Source of the DNA: Linyphia triangularis
Taxonomy: Eukaryota > Arthropoda > Arachnida > Araneae > Linyphiidae
NCBI GenBank assembly: GCA_963978545.1
Contig: OZ021722.1
Location: 107,492,942 to 107,556,941 of the forward strand
Length of the DNA: 64,000 nt
Direction of reading: 5' to 3'
In this document: positions 35,974 to 45,821 of the stretch, in pieces
Position numbering within the stretch: position 1 is the stretch's first letter
Layout of the letters: each line of letters begins with the position of its first letter
Position numbers and translations under genes: made by a program
Notes under the pieces: generated by a model
Seen by the model: only the letters and a program-made list of their open reading frames with translations
The model's database searches: none
Told to the model about the DNA's origin: nothing

Positions 35974-37208
35974 CTAGCTGAATACCCGTGCTTCGCCATG
36001 AAATTTTACCAAGCGAAACATTTTTGCCAGCTGTGAGGCCCCGCTTTGCAGGAAATCCGTTATCGGCGTATAGGCCCCAATTTTTGGCGCTTCGTTCGCA
36101 GGAAGGTTCATCGCAACGCAAAATCGAGCTCGCTTCGTTCGCTGAAAAAGTCATTGACACATAAACACAGACTTACTTAAATTGTTGAAAGGTTCATTGC
36201 TATGTGATCACATGATCTAGATTGCTCGATGAAAGATTAATTGCTGCGCAAGCATAAGGTCGCTTTACACACTAAAAACTAAGCCCCTCCCTTGCCGAGA
36301 AACAATAAAAATATTCCCCGTTAATAACTATAATACAACACCCCTTTAAGAATATTTTGACACGTGATGTTTGTAAAAAACAAATTTAGAAGGTCAAAAC
36401 TACTTATGTTCAATCTTTCAGAACTCTAGGCCTCTTAGAAGTCGCTTTTTGTAAAAATTTTAAATAAAAATTCATTAAAAAACAAATTAAAATTTTAACG
36501 TTCTTTTGTCAAAAGTCCATTTAGAAGGCCACAACTATTTGTGTTGAAAATTTCAGAAATGTAGCCCTGTTAGAAATCGTTTTGTAAAATATTTGTTAAT
36601 TAATTAATTAAAAAACAAATAAAAATTTAATATTCTGTTTTTCAAAAGTCCAATTGAAAGGCTAAAACTTCTTATGTTGAAAATGTCAGAGATGTAGCCC
36701 TATTAGGAATCGTTTTGTGAAATATAAATTAATTAAATAAAAAAATTAATTAAAAAGGAACAAAATAAAAATTTAAAATTCTGTTTTTTAAAAGTCCGAT
36801 TAAAAGTCCAAAACTACTTATGTTGAAAATGTCAGAGAAGTAACCCTATTAGAAGTCGTTTTGTAATTTTTTTTTTTTTTTTAATTTATTAAGAAAATTA
36901 ATTAAAAAATAAATAATTAAAATGTTAACATTCTGTTTTCCAAAAGTCCAATTAGAAGGCTAAATCTACTTGTGTTGAAATTTCAGAGCTGTATCTCTAT
37001 TTAAAGTCACTTTGTAAAACATAAATTAATTAAAAAAATTAATTAAAAAAGAACTAATTAAAATTTTAACATTATGTTTGACATACATAAAATTAGAAGG
37101 CCAAAACTTCTTAGGTTGAAAATTTCAGGGCTCTACTCCAATTTTAAGTAGGTTTCTATAGATCCACAGAGCCACAGATAGACACACAACTTGTTTTATT
37201 ATTATAGA
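35974..37208 (-). mobile_element. Helitron-like element H3 with ~140-bp repeats
   Basis: It has A|CTAGCTGAATACCCGTGC at the left and TTTTATTATTATAGA at the right, i.e. TCTATAATAATAAAACAAG-type start on the minus strand. The left third is the CGAAGC-rich segment; the rest is six or so monomers sharing AAAACTACTTATGTTGAAAA and AATTAATTAA spacers, then a CAGA/CACA-type run. No ORF of note; it is non-autonomous. Confidence 0.83.
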
Positions 37209-37818
37209 CTAGCTAAATACCCGTGTTTCGCTACGAAATTTTAACATGTGCTATATTTTAGCTAGCTGTGAGGCTTCGCTTTGCGGAAATCTGTCAATCG
37301 TGTATAGGACCCAGTTTTTGGCGCTTCGCTCGCAGGAAGGTTCATCGCTACGCAAAATCGAGCTCGCTTTCTTTCGCTGAAAAGTTCATGGACACATAAA
37401 CACAGGCTTATTTCACTCGTTAAAAGATTCATTGTTATCACTCACTAAAATCTAATTGCTACGTAAAAACTTAATATTGGAAGAATCTCCTTGTCAAGAA
37501 AAAATATCATTTAAAAAAATTAATTAAAAAAGAACAAAATAAAAATTTAAAATTCTGTTTTTTGAAAAGTCTGATTAAAAGGCCAAAACTACTTATGTTG
37601 AAAATGTCAGAGATGTAGCCCTATTAGATATAGTTTTGTAACTAAAAAAGATTTTTAAAAAAGAACTAATAAAAATTTTAACGTTCTGTCTGTGATGTAT
37701 ACAATTAGAAATCCAAAACTACTTATGCTGAAAGTTTCAGAGCTCTACTCCAATTTTAAGTTGGTTTCTGTAGAGCCATAGACAGACAGACAAACGCAGA
37801 GCTTGTTTTATTATTATA
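37209..37818 (-). mobile_element. Helitron-like element H4, joined directly to H3
   Basis: The CTAG that opens H4 follows the terminal GA of H3 with no base between them. It has the same segments as H3 but only about two monomers. The right end TTATTATTATACA is slightly altered. Confidence 0.8.
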
Positions 37819-37948
37819 CATGGTTAGTTCAACGATGCGTTTTTATTATTTCCGTTGTTTCGCTTCAATTTGTTTGAATGGAAATTAAAGTCATGCCATT
37901 GTTGGTTGGTTTTTAACGTTTGCTTTTGTTTTGTGGTTCTATTGTTAA

Positions 37949-38676
37949 GGCGTCTTCTCACTTTAGGCACCTCGAAAATAGGCTATTTTCGCGATTTTTT
38001 TTCGAGGATTTTTGCAAACAATTATGGGATAAAATGGATCCTATATAATAAACACATCTTTCAAGTACAAGAAAATTTTATTTTTTTATTTTTTTGAACA
38101 ATTATTATAATAAAACAGTAGCATCGAAAAACCCGTGTAGAAATGTAATGTTCGTGGCTTGTTGATGAAATTTCGGAAACTATCCGGCCGATTGTCATGA
38201 AATTTGAATGACATATTCTTCATAGTTATGGCTATAGCGCATATCATCAGATTTTTGAAATTTTGATTTGAAGTATTTTTTTGTTACAAAAAACTGCAAA
38301 AAAACGCGTTTTTTTAAAAAACGTTTTCGGAAAAACGTGCGCCATTTTGTTATTTTAGCGAATATCAAAAATCTGATGATATGCGCTATAGCCATAACTA
38401 TGAAGAATATGTCATTCAAATTTCATGACAATCGGCCGGATAGTTTCCGAAATTTCATCAACAAGCCACGAACATTACATTTCTACACGGGTTTTTCGAT
38501 GCTACTGTTTTATTATAATAATTGTTCAAAAAAATAAATAAAATAAAAATTTATTGTACTTGAAGGATGTGTTTATTATATAGGATCCATTTTATCCCAT
38601 AATTGTTTGCAAAAATCCTCGAAAAAAAATCGCGAAAATAGCCTATTTTCGAGGTGCCTAAAAGTGAGAAGACGCC
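37949..38676. mobile_element. 728-bp long palindrome, TTAA-flanked
   Basis: Arms of about 320 bases are almost perfectly complementary around a ~90-base centre (38268-38358). The ends are GGCGTCTTCTCACTTTAGGC and GCCTAAAAGTGAGAAGACGC, and TTAA lies outside each (37945-37948, 38677-38680). Low divergence between arms suggests recent origin or arm conversion. The ORFs on both strands reflect symmetry, not coding. TTAA could belong to the palindrome, so the piggyBac link is tentative. Confidence 0.8.
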
Positions 38677-38680
38677 TTAA

Positions 38681-39393
38681 CAAATTTCTGTTTTTATAGG
38701 TTACAATTTTATGAGATTCACATTAAAATGTTTTTTTTTTTTTGTTTTTGTTTTTTTTATTGTTTTGTCGAATTTTCTATTTTAGTATACTCGGAGCTAA
38801 ACTTCTTTTCGACTTGCATTTCGTTTTTACCGTTTGAAATTGTTTTGTGGTTCTATTGTTAACGATTTATACTAGTTAAGTTTTTGTAATTTCAAATAAT
38901 TCTATTGATTTGGAGCGTAAACACTACATTTGAGGTACGCGAGTATATTATTTTGTCGAATTTCAAATATTAAATTGTTACATGTGCAAATAGGATCTTA
39001 TATTAGTTTGTCGAATTATATTCACACATTCGTTTTATTACTAGATGAGGATTAATAATATTCAGTGTTTGGTTTCATTATATATATTGTTAATGATTTC
39101 TATTCTATTTTAAGTTTATGGCTCCCAAGAAAAATGCAAGACACGGGAAAAGAGGGATCAAAGATTACAGGAAAGAAATCGAAATCAGTTGGTTGGTTGT
39201 ATTCGGATTATCTGGCGCCGTCAGCAACACGAGGGATATAATGCCCCGAAACATTCGTCATTAGACAAGCCAACATACATTTACAAACACCCATGCCAAT
39301 CGAAATCAGTTGGAAATCAATGATTGTGTGAATTCTACACTTTATTTAAGGTACGTGTCAACAGTTTGGTATTTGTTTTAATTTTATAGTTAA
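38681..39393. repeat. Family D interval with inserted SINE
   Basis: GGAGCGTAAACACTACATTT followed by GAGGTACGCGAGTAT occurs here at about 38914 and again at 43957; TTTTGTGGTTCTATTGTTAA occurs at 37929 and 38848. This marks a low-copy repeat that spans 37.8-44.2 kb and was broken up by later insertions. A short ORF starting ATGGCTCCCAAGAAAAATGC (39118) is interrupted by the SINE and stops after about 30 codons. Confidence 0.5.
39189..39297 (-). mobile_element. 5'-truncated SINE-A, minus strand
   Basis: Only the tail half of SINE-A is present, and the tRNA-like part with both boxes is missing. AATCGAAATCAG flanks it at 39177-39188 and 39298-39309, so truncation occurred at insertion. Confidence 0.9.
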
Positions 39394-40160
39394 CTAGCTA
39401 AATACCCGTGCTTCGCTACGAAATTTTATCATGTGCAATATTTTAGCTAGCTGTGAGGCCTCGCGTTGAGGAAATCTGTCATTCGTGTATAGGACCCAGT
39501 TTTTGGCGCTTCGCTCGTAGGAAGGTTCATCCCTACGCAAAATCGAGATCGCTTCGTTCGCTAAATAATTAAAAAGAAACTGAATAAAAATTTAAAATTC
39601 TTTTTTTTAAAAGCCTAATTAAAAGGCCAAAACTACTTATGTTGAAAATTTCAAAGCTGTAGCCCTCTTAGATATCGTTTTGTAACATATTTCTTAATTA
39701 AAAAAATTAATTAAGAAAGAACTAATTAAAATTTTAACATTCTGTTTGTTATGTATACAATTAGAAGACCAAAACTACTTATGTTGAAAATTTCAGAGCT
39801 GTAGCGATATTAGTAGTCGTTTTGTAAAATGTTTATTAATTAATTTAAAAAATTAATTAAAAAAGAACAAAATAAAAATTTAAAATTCTGTTTTTTAAAA
39901 GTCCAATTAAAAGGCCAAAACTACTTATGTTGAAAATTTCGGAGCTGTAATCCTATTAGATATCGTTTTGTAACATATTTATTAATTAATTTAAAAAATT
40001 GATTAAAAAAGAACTAATTAAAATTTTAACATTCTGTTTGTGATGCATAAAATTAGAAGGCCAAAACTACTTATGCTGAAAATTTCAGAGCTCTACTCCA
40101 ATTTTAAGTAGGTTTCTATACATCCACTGAACCACAGACAGCTTGTTTTATTATTATAGA
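39394..40160 (-). mobile_element. Helitron-like element H5
   Basis: The borders A|CTAGCTAAATACCCGTGC and TTATTATTATAGA|T are both canonical. The 767 bp contain the CGAAGC-rich part, three to four ~145-bp monomers (CCAAAACTACTTATGTTGAA) and the CACAGACAGC tail. Of the group with these monomers it has the best-preserved borders. Confidence 0.87.
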
Positions 40161-40275
40161 TTATGAGTTTTTATTTTGGCAATCCACGTCCAATTTTGAT
40201 CGGCAAATGCTTTTTATTGAATAATTTGAGGATGGCTGAGTCAATAATTATTTCACGCACAGAGGTACGCTAGTA

Positions 40276-40478
40276 CATCGCGTTGCATAATGATAGAACC
40301 ACCATGTATTTTTCGCCTAGCATACAGTAATTGGAATAAATGATTGAAATAAATATTTTTATTGAAAATATACAAAATAAGAATGACAATAACAAAGTAA
40401 AAACATTACTCATGTTTATATTTTCATGTAATAAAATAAAAAATAAAAATTTTAGGTTGCAAAATGATAGTACCACCC
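40276..40478. repeat. Left inverted repeat of Tc3-like element
   Basis: The outer transposase-site-like motif lies at about 40280-40303 and the inner, slightly different one at 40455-40478 in the same orientation. Both are mirrored in the right repeat. Confidence 0.9.
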
Positions 40479-40633
40479 CTACTTTTTAGTGGAATAATCG
40501 ATCCCAGAGAAGCATGCGCAGTTGGGTTTCAACAAACAGGTATATAAAAGCTTCGTTTGATCAACTAACGTAACCTTACTTGCATTTATTGTGAGCACGC
40601 ATAGTTTATTGATTTGAAAAGGTGTCACTAAGT

Positions 40634-41627
40634 ATGGGTAGGAAAAAGCCGTTATCTGATTTTGAAAAAGGACAAATTTTATGTTTTGAACCAAGCAGGA
40701 TTGTCTTCTCGGAATATAGCAAGACATAATGGGCGTTCACCACACGTGGTTAATAATTTTCTACATCTTGGATCCAAATATGGGACAAAGAAATCCACTG
40801 GAAGACCTCGAAAGCTAACAAAGCGGCAAGAAAGGTTAGTTGTAAAGAAGTTAAAAGCTGGTGAAACATTGAACAGACTATCATAAGACCCCACCATCAA
40901 AGTTCACAAGTCAACTTTACCCAGAATAGCTCAGCAGAACGAACATCTTGAGTACACGAAAATGAAAACGCAACCGAGACTTACAGATCTTCACAAACGA
41001 AAAAGGATGCAATGGGCTAAAGAACACATGACTTGGAAAGAACAGTGGACTCAAGTAGTGTTCAGCGACGAAAAAAAATTCAATCTAGATGGTCCTGACG
41101 GGTGGGCATTCTATTGGAGGGATCTCCGAAATGAGCCACACATTTTTTCTAAGAGACAGTGTGGGGGAGGATCGTTAATGGTTTAGGCTAGATTTGGCAA
41201 TGCTGGGCGGACTAACATTGCCTTCCCTACTGGTCGAATGAGAGCAATAGACTATCAAGACCTGCTGGAAGAAAATGTGTTGCCTTTTGGAGAAGAAATT
41301 GGAGGTCCATTTTGGAAGTTCCAACAGGAAAATGCTAGCATTCATGTTGCAAACTCGTCTTGGGAATGGTTCCTGGACAACGGAGTGCAGGTTATCGAAT
41401 GGCCTGCATGTTCTCCTGACATGAACCCCATGGAAAACGTCTGGGGTATTCTAAGCAGGGCCGTATACGCCAACGGCAAGCAGTATTCAACGGTTCAAGA
41501 ATTGAAAGACTCCATTATTACAGAATGGGAAAATCTGAATGCAGATATACTCAAACGCTTAGTCGAAAGCATGCCTAATCGAATTTTTGAACTTATAACC
41601 AAAAAGGGTGCTCTTACAAAGTATTAA
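40634..41627 (+). pseudogene. Tc3-like (Tc1/mariner, DD34E-type) transposase pseudogene
   Basis: The start ATGGGTAGGAAAAAGCCG encodes MGRKKPLSDFEKGQI, after which a frameshift near 40682 is needed to reach LNQAGLSSRNIARHNGRS, the helix-turn-helix region, then TGRPRKLT (GRPR-like hook). In-frame stops occur at 40884-40886 and at 41184-41186, where LMV is followed by TAG in place of the usual Trp. Catalytic core motifs are VVFSDEKKFNLDGPDG (first Asp), FQQENAS (second position, Glu instead of the family's Asp) and SPDMNPMENVWG (final Glu, 34 residues after). About 330 codons, the usual family length, ending KGALTKY. It cannot make active enzyme. The C-terminal layout resembles C. elegans Tc3. 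Confidence 0.95.
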
Positions 41628-41632
41628 CTGAA

Positions 41633-41834
41633 AGTGGTTCTATCATTTTGCAACCTAAAATTTGTATTTTTTATTTTATTACATGAAAATATAAACATGA
41701 GTAATGTTTTTACTTTGTTATTGTCATTCTTATTTTGTATATTTTCAATAAAAATATTTATTTCAATCATTTATTCCAATTACTGTATGCTAGGCGGAAA
41801 ATACATGGTGGTTCTATCATTATGCAACGCAGTG
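41633..41834. repeat. Right inverted repeat of Tc3-like element
   Basis: Near-perfect inverted match to 40276-40478, with inner motif at about 41634-41655 and outer motif at 41807-41830. The two ends differ at only a few bases, although the transposase is dead, so the copy may have been mobilised in trans. Confidence 0.9.
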
Positions 41835-41836
41835 TA

Positions 41837-42062
41837 TCTTATTTTGTAGAAGGTCTCTTACTGCTTTTGTACTTGTTTGGCGTTTAATTTATGACATTGA
41901 TGTTTTGCATAGCATAGGACAGGGCTCCTTAGGTCATTAAAAGTGCTTAATATTTTTGGACTTGTTTTCAAGGCCTTGAAAGTTCTTGACTGTGCTTAGA
42001 GGTCCTTAAAAGTCCTTAATTTTTGCGGATGTTGTGTGCCCAACTGCAAAATCTATAAAAAT
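41837..42062. repeat. Family D remainder plus GGTCCTTAAAAGTC repeats
   Basis: TCTTATTTTGTAGAAGGTCT and TGCTTTTGTACTTGTTTGGC match 43993-44040, continuing the family D sequence after the transposon. From 41930 on, short units such as AGGTCCTTAAAAGTCCTTAA follow and resume at 43680-43740 after later insertions. Confidence 0.6.
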
Positions 42063-42941
42063 GCGAGGTCGGAAATATCGATCAAAATAAATATCAATAC
42101 TATATCGTTGCATAGGAAAAAAATATCGATATATCGATACATGATTTTTTTTTTTTCATTTGATTTTCAATTTTGTCAGAAATGAAGTTTTTCCGGGGCA
42201 AATTTCTACTTATCATGAATTCATGCTAAAATTGTTTTAATAAATAAATTATAAAAATTGTTTTAATGAATAAATTATATTATCAATCAGTTGGTTGGTT
42301 GGTTGTATTCCGATTATCGGCGCCATCAGCAACACGACGGCTATAATGCACCGAAACATTCGTCATTAGACAAGCCAACATACATTTACAAACACCCATG
42401 CCAACACGGGACTCGAACCCGCAACCTCGCGATCTAGAAGCTAGCACGCTAACCACTATACCGTTTGATCGGCCTATTATCAATCAGAATAAATAAAATA
42501 CATTTGGATGTCAATGTATAAATTCACATTTAATTTTAAAGAAAAATTTTGAAAAGTAGTTTACAGCACATTTTGTGATAGAGATGTTTGTAATATTTAA
42601 AATTAGATGCAAATTCCAGGCACACGTTGGCAATAGAAAGGCGCTATGTTAATGACTACTAATAAATGATCTTATCTTTCCATTACATTATGTTTTCTTT
42701 TTGGTTAGGGTGCCATTTTAACTGTCTCTCAGCCAAGTCCAAGCTTTAGTTTTGAAGTTTATGAAAAGGGAATAAAGAAAATCGAAAAAAAAACACATGG
42801 AACCAAAAAACAAAATCATAAAAAAACTAAAAATGTTTGAAAATATCGATATATCGGTGACTTGTATCGATATGTTTACTATCAATATTTTTAATAAAAT
42901 ATCGATAAAATATTGTCGTATCGATATATCGCCGACCTCTA
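42063..42941. mobile_element. hAT-type MITE, copy 2, carrying a SINE
   Basis: ATAAAAAT flanks it at 42055-42062 and 42942-42949. The ends GCGAGGTCGG and CCGACCTCTA match copy 1 at 33862-34529. With the SINE and one target repeat removed it is about 682 bp, close to copy 1 (668). TATCGATA-rich subterminal parts and the internal F2 piece are conserved. Confidence 0.88.
42291..42474 (-). mobile_element. tRNA-derived SINE-A, minus strand
   Basis: Flanked by TATTATCAATCAG at 42278-42290 and 42475-42487. It holds intact B-box (GGGACTCGAACCCG) and A-box (GCTAACCACTATACCG) complements. It inserted into the hAT-type MITE. Confidence 0.93.
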
Positions 42942-42949
42942 ATAAAAAT

Positions 42950-43178
42950 ACATCTCAGACTTGTTATCCCCTTGTGACCGCCACCTATTCGCACCGTATC
43001 GGAATTCTCTGGCATATTTATGTTAACTGGTTCAGTCCTAAATATTTTTCGGCGCAGTTTGTCCCTAGTGCTGCCCTTGCGCCAGGAAAATTCCACCAAC
43101 CACCACCACCACTGACATATTTGTATTACATGAGCCTTCTAGTAACTTTTTGGGTAGAATATACTTTTTTAAAAATTT
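42950..43178. other. Interval between MITE and solo LTR
   Basis: Moderately balanced composition and two opposing ORFs (42797-43207 plus, 42827-43099 minus). The plus ORF starts inside the hAT-type MITE, so neither is likely to be a gene. No motif is recognised. Confidence 0.35.
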
Positions 43179-43182
43179 ATAT

Positions 43183-43647
43183 TGTTGCACAAATTGTCTG
43201 TATATAGTGTAAATAGTGACGTATTATTTTAAAATTCTATTGTAATTTATTTGTATCTTATTTCATTTTTTAACTGCGATTATACAGGTTAGAAAAAGGT
43301 GGCAACACCTAAAGCAATCGAGAAATTTCGAGATGTTTCTTTTCCGACGAATTGGCTGGACATTTCGCGAATGTTCTCTCGCGCCTGTTATATAAAGACC
43401 GAAGATCGGGAAAGTTTTCAGATTGACTTCGGACTTCGATGAAAGCTGTTCGCTTTGTTTACCTATTGGAGTTAGCTTGTATAATCGCTGTATTCGAAGT
43501 TGTTTTTTTGTTGAAGCTTGTGTTGAAGCTTAAGAGTGATAACACTGTTGCCTTTGAATAAATTCTGTGAGTTTTCTAAAGTGAATAAATAGTAGTTTTT
43601 ATCTTAAGAACTGTGCCATCATTGCCTCAGAGGAAAAATTCATAACA
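43183..43647 (+). mobile_element. Solo LTR, Gypsy-type candidate, copy 1
   Basis: The 465-bp unit opens TGTTGCACAAATTGTCTG and closes TTCATAACA, so the ends are the inverted TGTT/AACA of LTRs. A TATATAA box lies near 43390, and AATAAA motifs near 43557 and 43583. ATAT flanks both sides (43179-43182, 43648-43651), a 4-bp duplication; several Gypsy-group elements prefer ATAT. A second copy is at 50855-51306. No internal gag-pol is adjacent, hence solo. Confidence 0.85.
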
Positions 43648-43651
43648 ATAT

Positions 43652-44275
43652 ATAGACATGAAGCCAGGAAACAAATTTTCAAAGGTCTTTAAAAAACATT
43701 ATTTAAGGTCCTTAAAAGTCATTGAAAAGTCATCGATTTTCATTCTACGATTTGAGTGTTAACCCTGACTAATCTTCTTCTCGGGGAATTGCGAACGTTA
43801 CCGAGCAGGCAACAGTTTGGTTACTATGTTTGAATAAATTTTTATTATTCGTTATCTTATTCACATTTTCTATTTTAATCTTAATTTTTAGGTTGTTGAT
43901 TATGAATTTTTATAATTCTAGAAACAGTTTACTCGGAGCGTAATAGATAGTTTTTTCGGAGCGTAAACACTACATTTGAGGTACGCGAGTATCTTATTTT
44001 GCCGAGTGTCTCTTCCTGCTTTTGTACTTCTTTGACGTTTAATTTACGATTTTGATGTTGTTATTTGGGCAAATGGGGTCTCTTATTTGATGTTTTGGAT
44101 AACAATAGTTTTTTTTGTGAATGTTAATTATGAATTTTTATTATTCCAGAGCGAAAATCTTTTTCATATGTTTTATTGTTATTTGTGCAAATGGGGTATG
44201 TTACTGCTTCTTTATATATATATCTTTGGTGCTTAATGTATGACTTTGGATTTTATGTGATTTCTATTATTATTA
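43652..44275. repeat. Family D, uninterrupted paralogue
   Basis: GGTCCTTAAAAGTCATTGAA, then GGAGCGTAAACACTACATTT and GAGGTACGCGAGTATCTTAT near 43957-44000, then TGCTTTTGTACTTCTTTGAC. This is the intact version of the sequence split by the Tc3-like element. Confidence 0.6.
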
Positions 44276-44279
44276 GCCG

Positions 44280-44710
44280 AGTAGCCACAGAACCTGGAAA
44301 ACATGAAAATCGGGGAAATGTCAGGGAGCCCTCTGATTCTGGAAAAAAATCAGGGAAATGTTAGCTAGTTTTTTAGAATTTCACTAAAATCAGGGAAATT
44401 GTCTTTGTTCTGTAGGTACCTTCCCCCCACCCCCCTTTTTTTGTGCTATTTACCCGTAGAATTGTTGTGGTAATCGTTAGAAGTTTAATGTTAGAGAATA
44501 ATTTAAATTTTTCATTGCTGCTAAAATTATTTTTAAAAAATTACCGTACTATCTCTTTAGCATACATGTTCTATTTGATGAGGGTGTCTACACATCTGGA
44601 AAAATTGAAGAAATTTGAAAAAAAGTTTGCCGTAAAATCAGGGAATTTTTTAGAAATCTGCCAGGGAAATCAGGGAATTATCAGGGAACTTTTTTTTCCT
44701 GAATTTTGAG
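44280..44710. repeat. CAGGGAAAT-type degenerate repeat
   Basis: Units like AATCAGGGAAATGTTAG, AAAATCAGGGAAATTGTC and AAATCAGGGAATTATCAGGG recur with intervening spacer, as a diverged dispersed or short tandem repeat. Confidence 0.6.
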
Positions 44711-44749
44711 GTAAACCTAATTACGAATTCTTATAATTCGAGAGTGAAA

Positions 44750-44860
44750 ATCTTTTTCACATGTTTAGTTGTTATATGTGCAAAATTAGCCCACGGGGAG
44801 GGGGGGGGAGGATGCTTTTGGGGGTTGGCGAGCGTTAGCGAGCAGGAGGCGGTGACCCTA
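44750..44860 (+). mobile_element. Helitron-like 3' end, plus strand
   Basis: GGTTGGCGAGCGTTAGCGAG, then CAGGAGGCGGTGACC and CTAG before T matches the minus-strand 3' end of H1 at 2842-2882 with a decayed hairpin. Upstream boundary not determined. Confidence 0.65.
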
Positions 44861-44861
44861 G

Positions 44862-45815
44862 TTTAGGAAAAAAAAAGTTGCAAGCACAATTTATGTCGAA
44901 AATTAGTAACTATAACGAAGGAACATTTTTTATTTTTTAACACTTTTAAATAACTTTACATGCCCACTCGGGTATTTGCCTCTAAAAGCTGGCCAAAAGT
45001 CGAATTTTCAAAATTCCACCTTGACACTTGAATTTTTGCACATATATACTTTATAAAGTGTAGAACCTTACCCCGTATAAATTTTTTTAATCTGAGATCC
45101 CAAATGTCATAGCAATTAATCAAAAGTTAATGTTTGCAAGAAGTGTGCATTGCTCTTTTCAATTACCAATGCAAGAACAATATTTTAACAAGTAAAATTT
45201 TAAACTTTTTGTTTCAATTTTAATTTCAAAACGATATATGTGTCTTCTTACAGTCTATATTTAAAGATTTTACCACTTAAAATTTAAATTTATCTAAATT
45301 TAATTAGCAAATTAAATTTTGTTCAGTCACAAAACTCAGCTAAATTGTTTTACAATATTTTATTTTCACGAGTGTTTTTATTATACGATTGAGTCTTATT
45401 GAGTAGTGGTTTTTATACCATTTTAAAGACCACATATTCTAGTTCCTTTTATCCAAAAAACATTTTGCGGATTTTTGCGGATGCGGATATTACAAGTGTC
45501 TGACGTAGATAACGTCATTTTGACGTACATGCAAAAACTTCACTTTTGTTACCTATTTATCATTATTTATGATAATTTACAATGAAAATTACGTATGGTA
45601 TTTGAATAACACTATACAACTAGTAAAATAACTAATTTGAAGAAAAAATTCAAAATATAATGACTATTTTAGATAGTTTTTTGGTTTACCACTGAAAAGC
45701 GTATAAGGAAAGTTAAGACAGTAATGAAATTAAGCCTATAATGAGAATCAAAGGGTACATTTAAAGTAAGTTCACTTATAAAGAATATGAATTTTTAAAA
45801 AGATAAGAAAGAAAA
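44862..45815. other. AT-rich interval, nothing recognised
   Basis: No ORF, RNA gene or shared repeat is supported here. Confidence 0.45.
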
Positions 45816-45821
45816 AAAATA

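Larger units (their letters stand above)
40276..41834 (+). mobile_element. Tc3-like DNA transposon, inactivated
   Basis: A 1559-bp element lies between TA dinucleotides (40274-40275, 41835-41836). Each end is an inverted repeat of about 200 bases with the motif TTGCATAATGATAGAACCAC at the outer edge and TTGCAAAATGATAG near the inner edge, an IR/DR layout. One transposase ORF fills the middle but is broken. The host site without insertion is seen at 43978-44000 (GGTACGCGAGTATCTTATTT). The ORFs at 40270-40476 and 41634-41849 are mirror images within the two inverted repeats and are not genes. Confidence 0.95.

Noticed and set aside
40270..40476. Matching ORFs in both inverted repeats of the Tc3-like element (also 41634-41849)
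   Set aside because: Mirror images of the same terminal repeat; hydrophobic translation reflects AT richness.
42797..43207. 136-codon plus-strand ORF
   Set aside because: It starts inside the hAT-type MITE and ends in the solo LTR, so it crosses three unrelated features.
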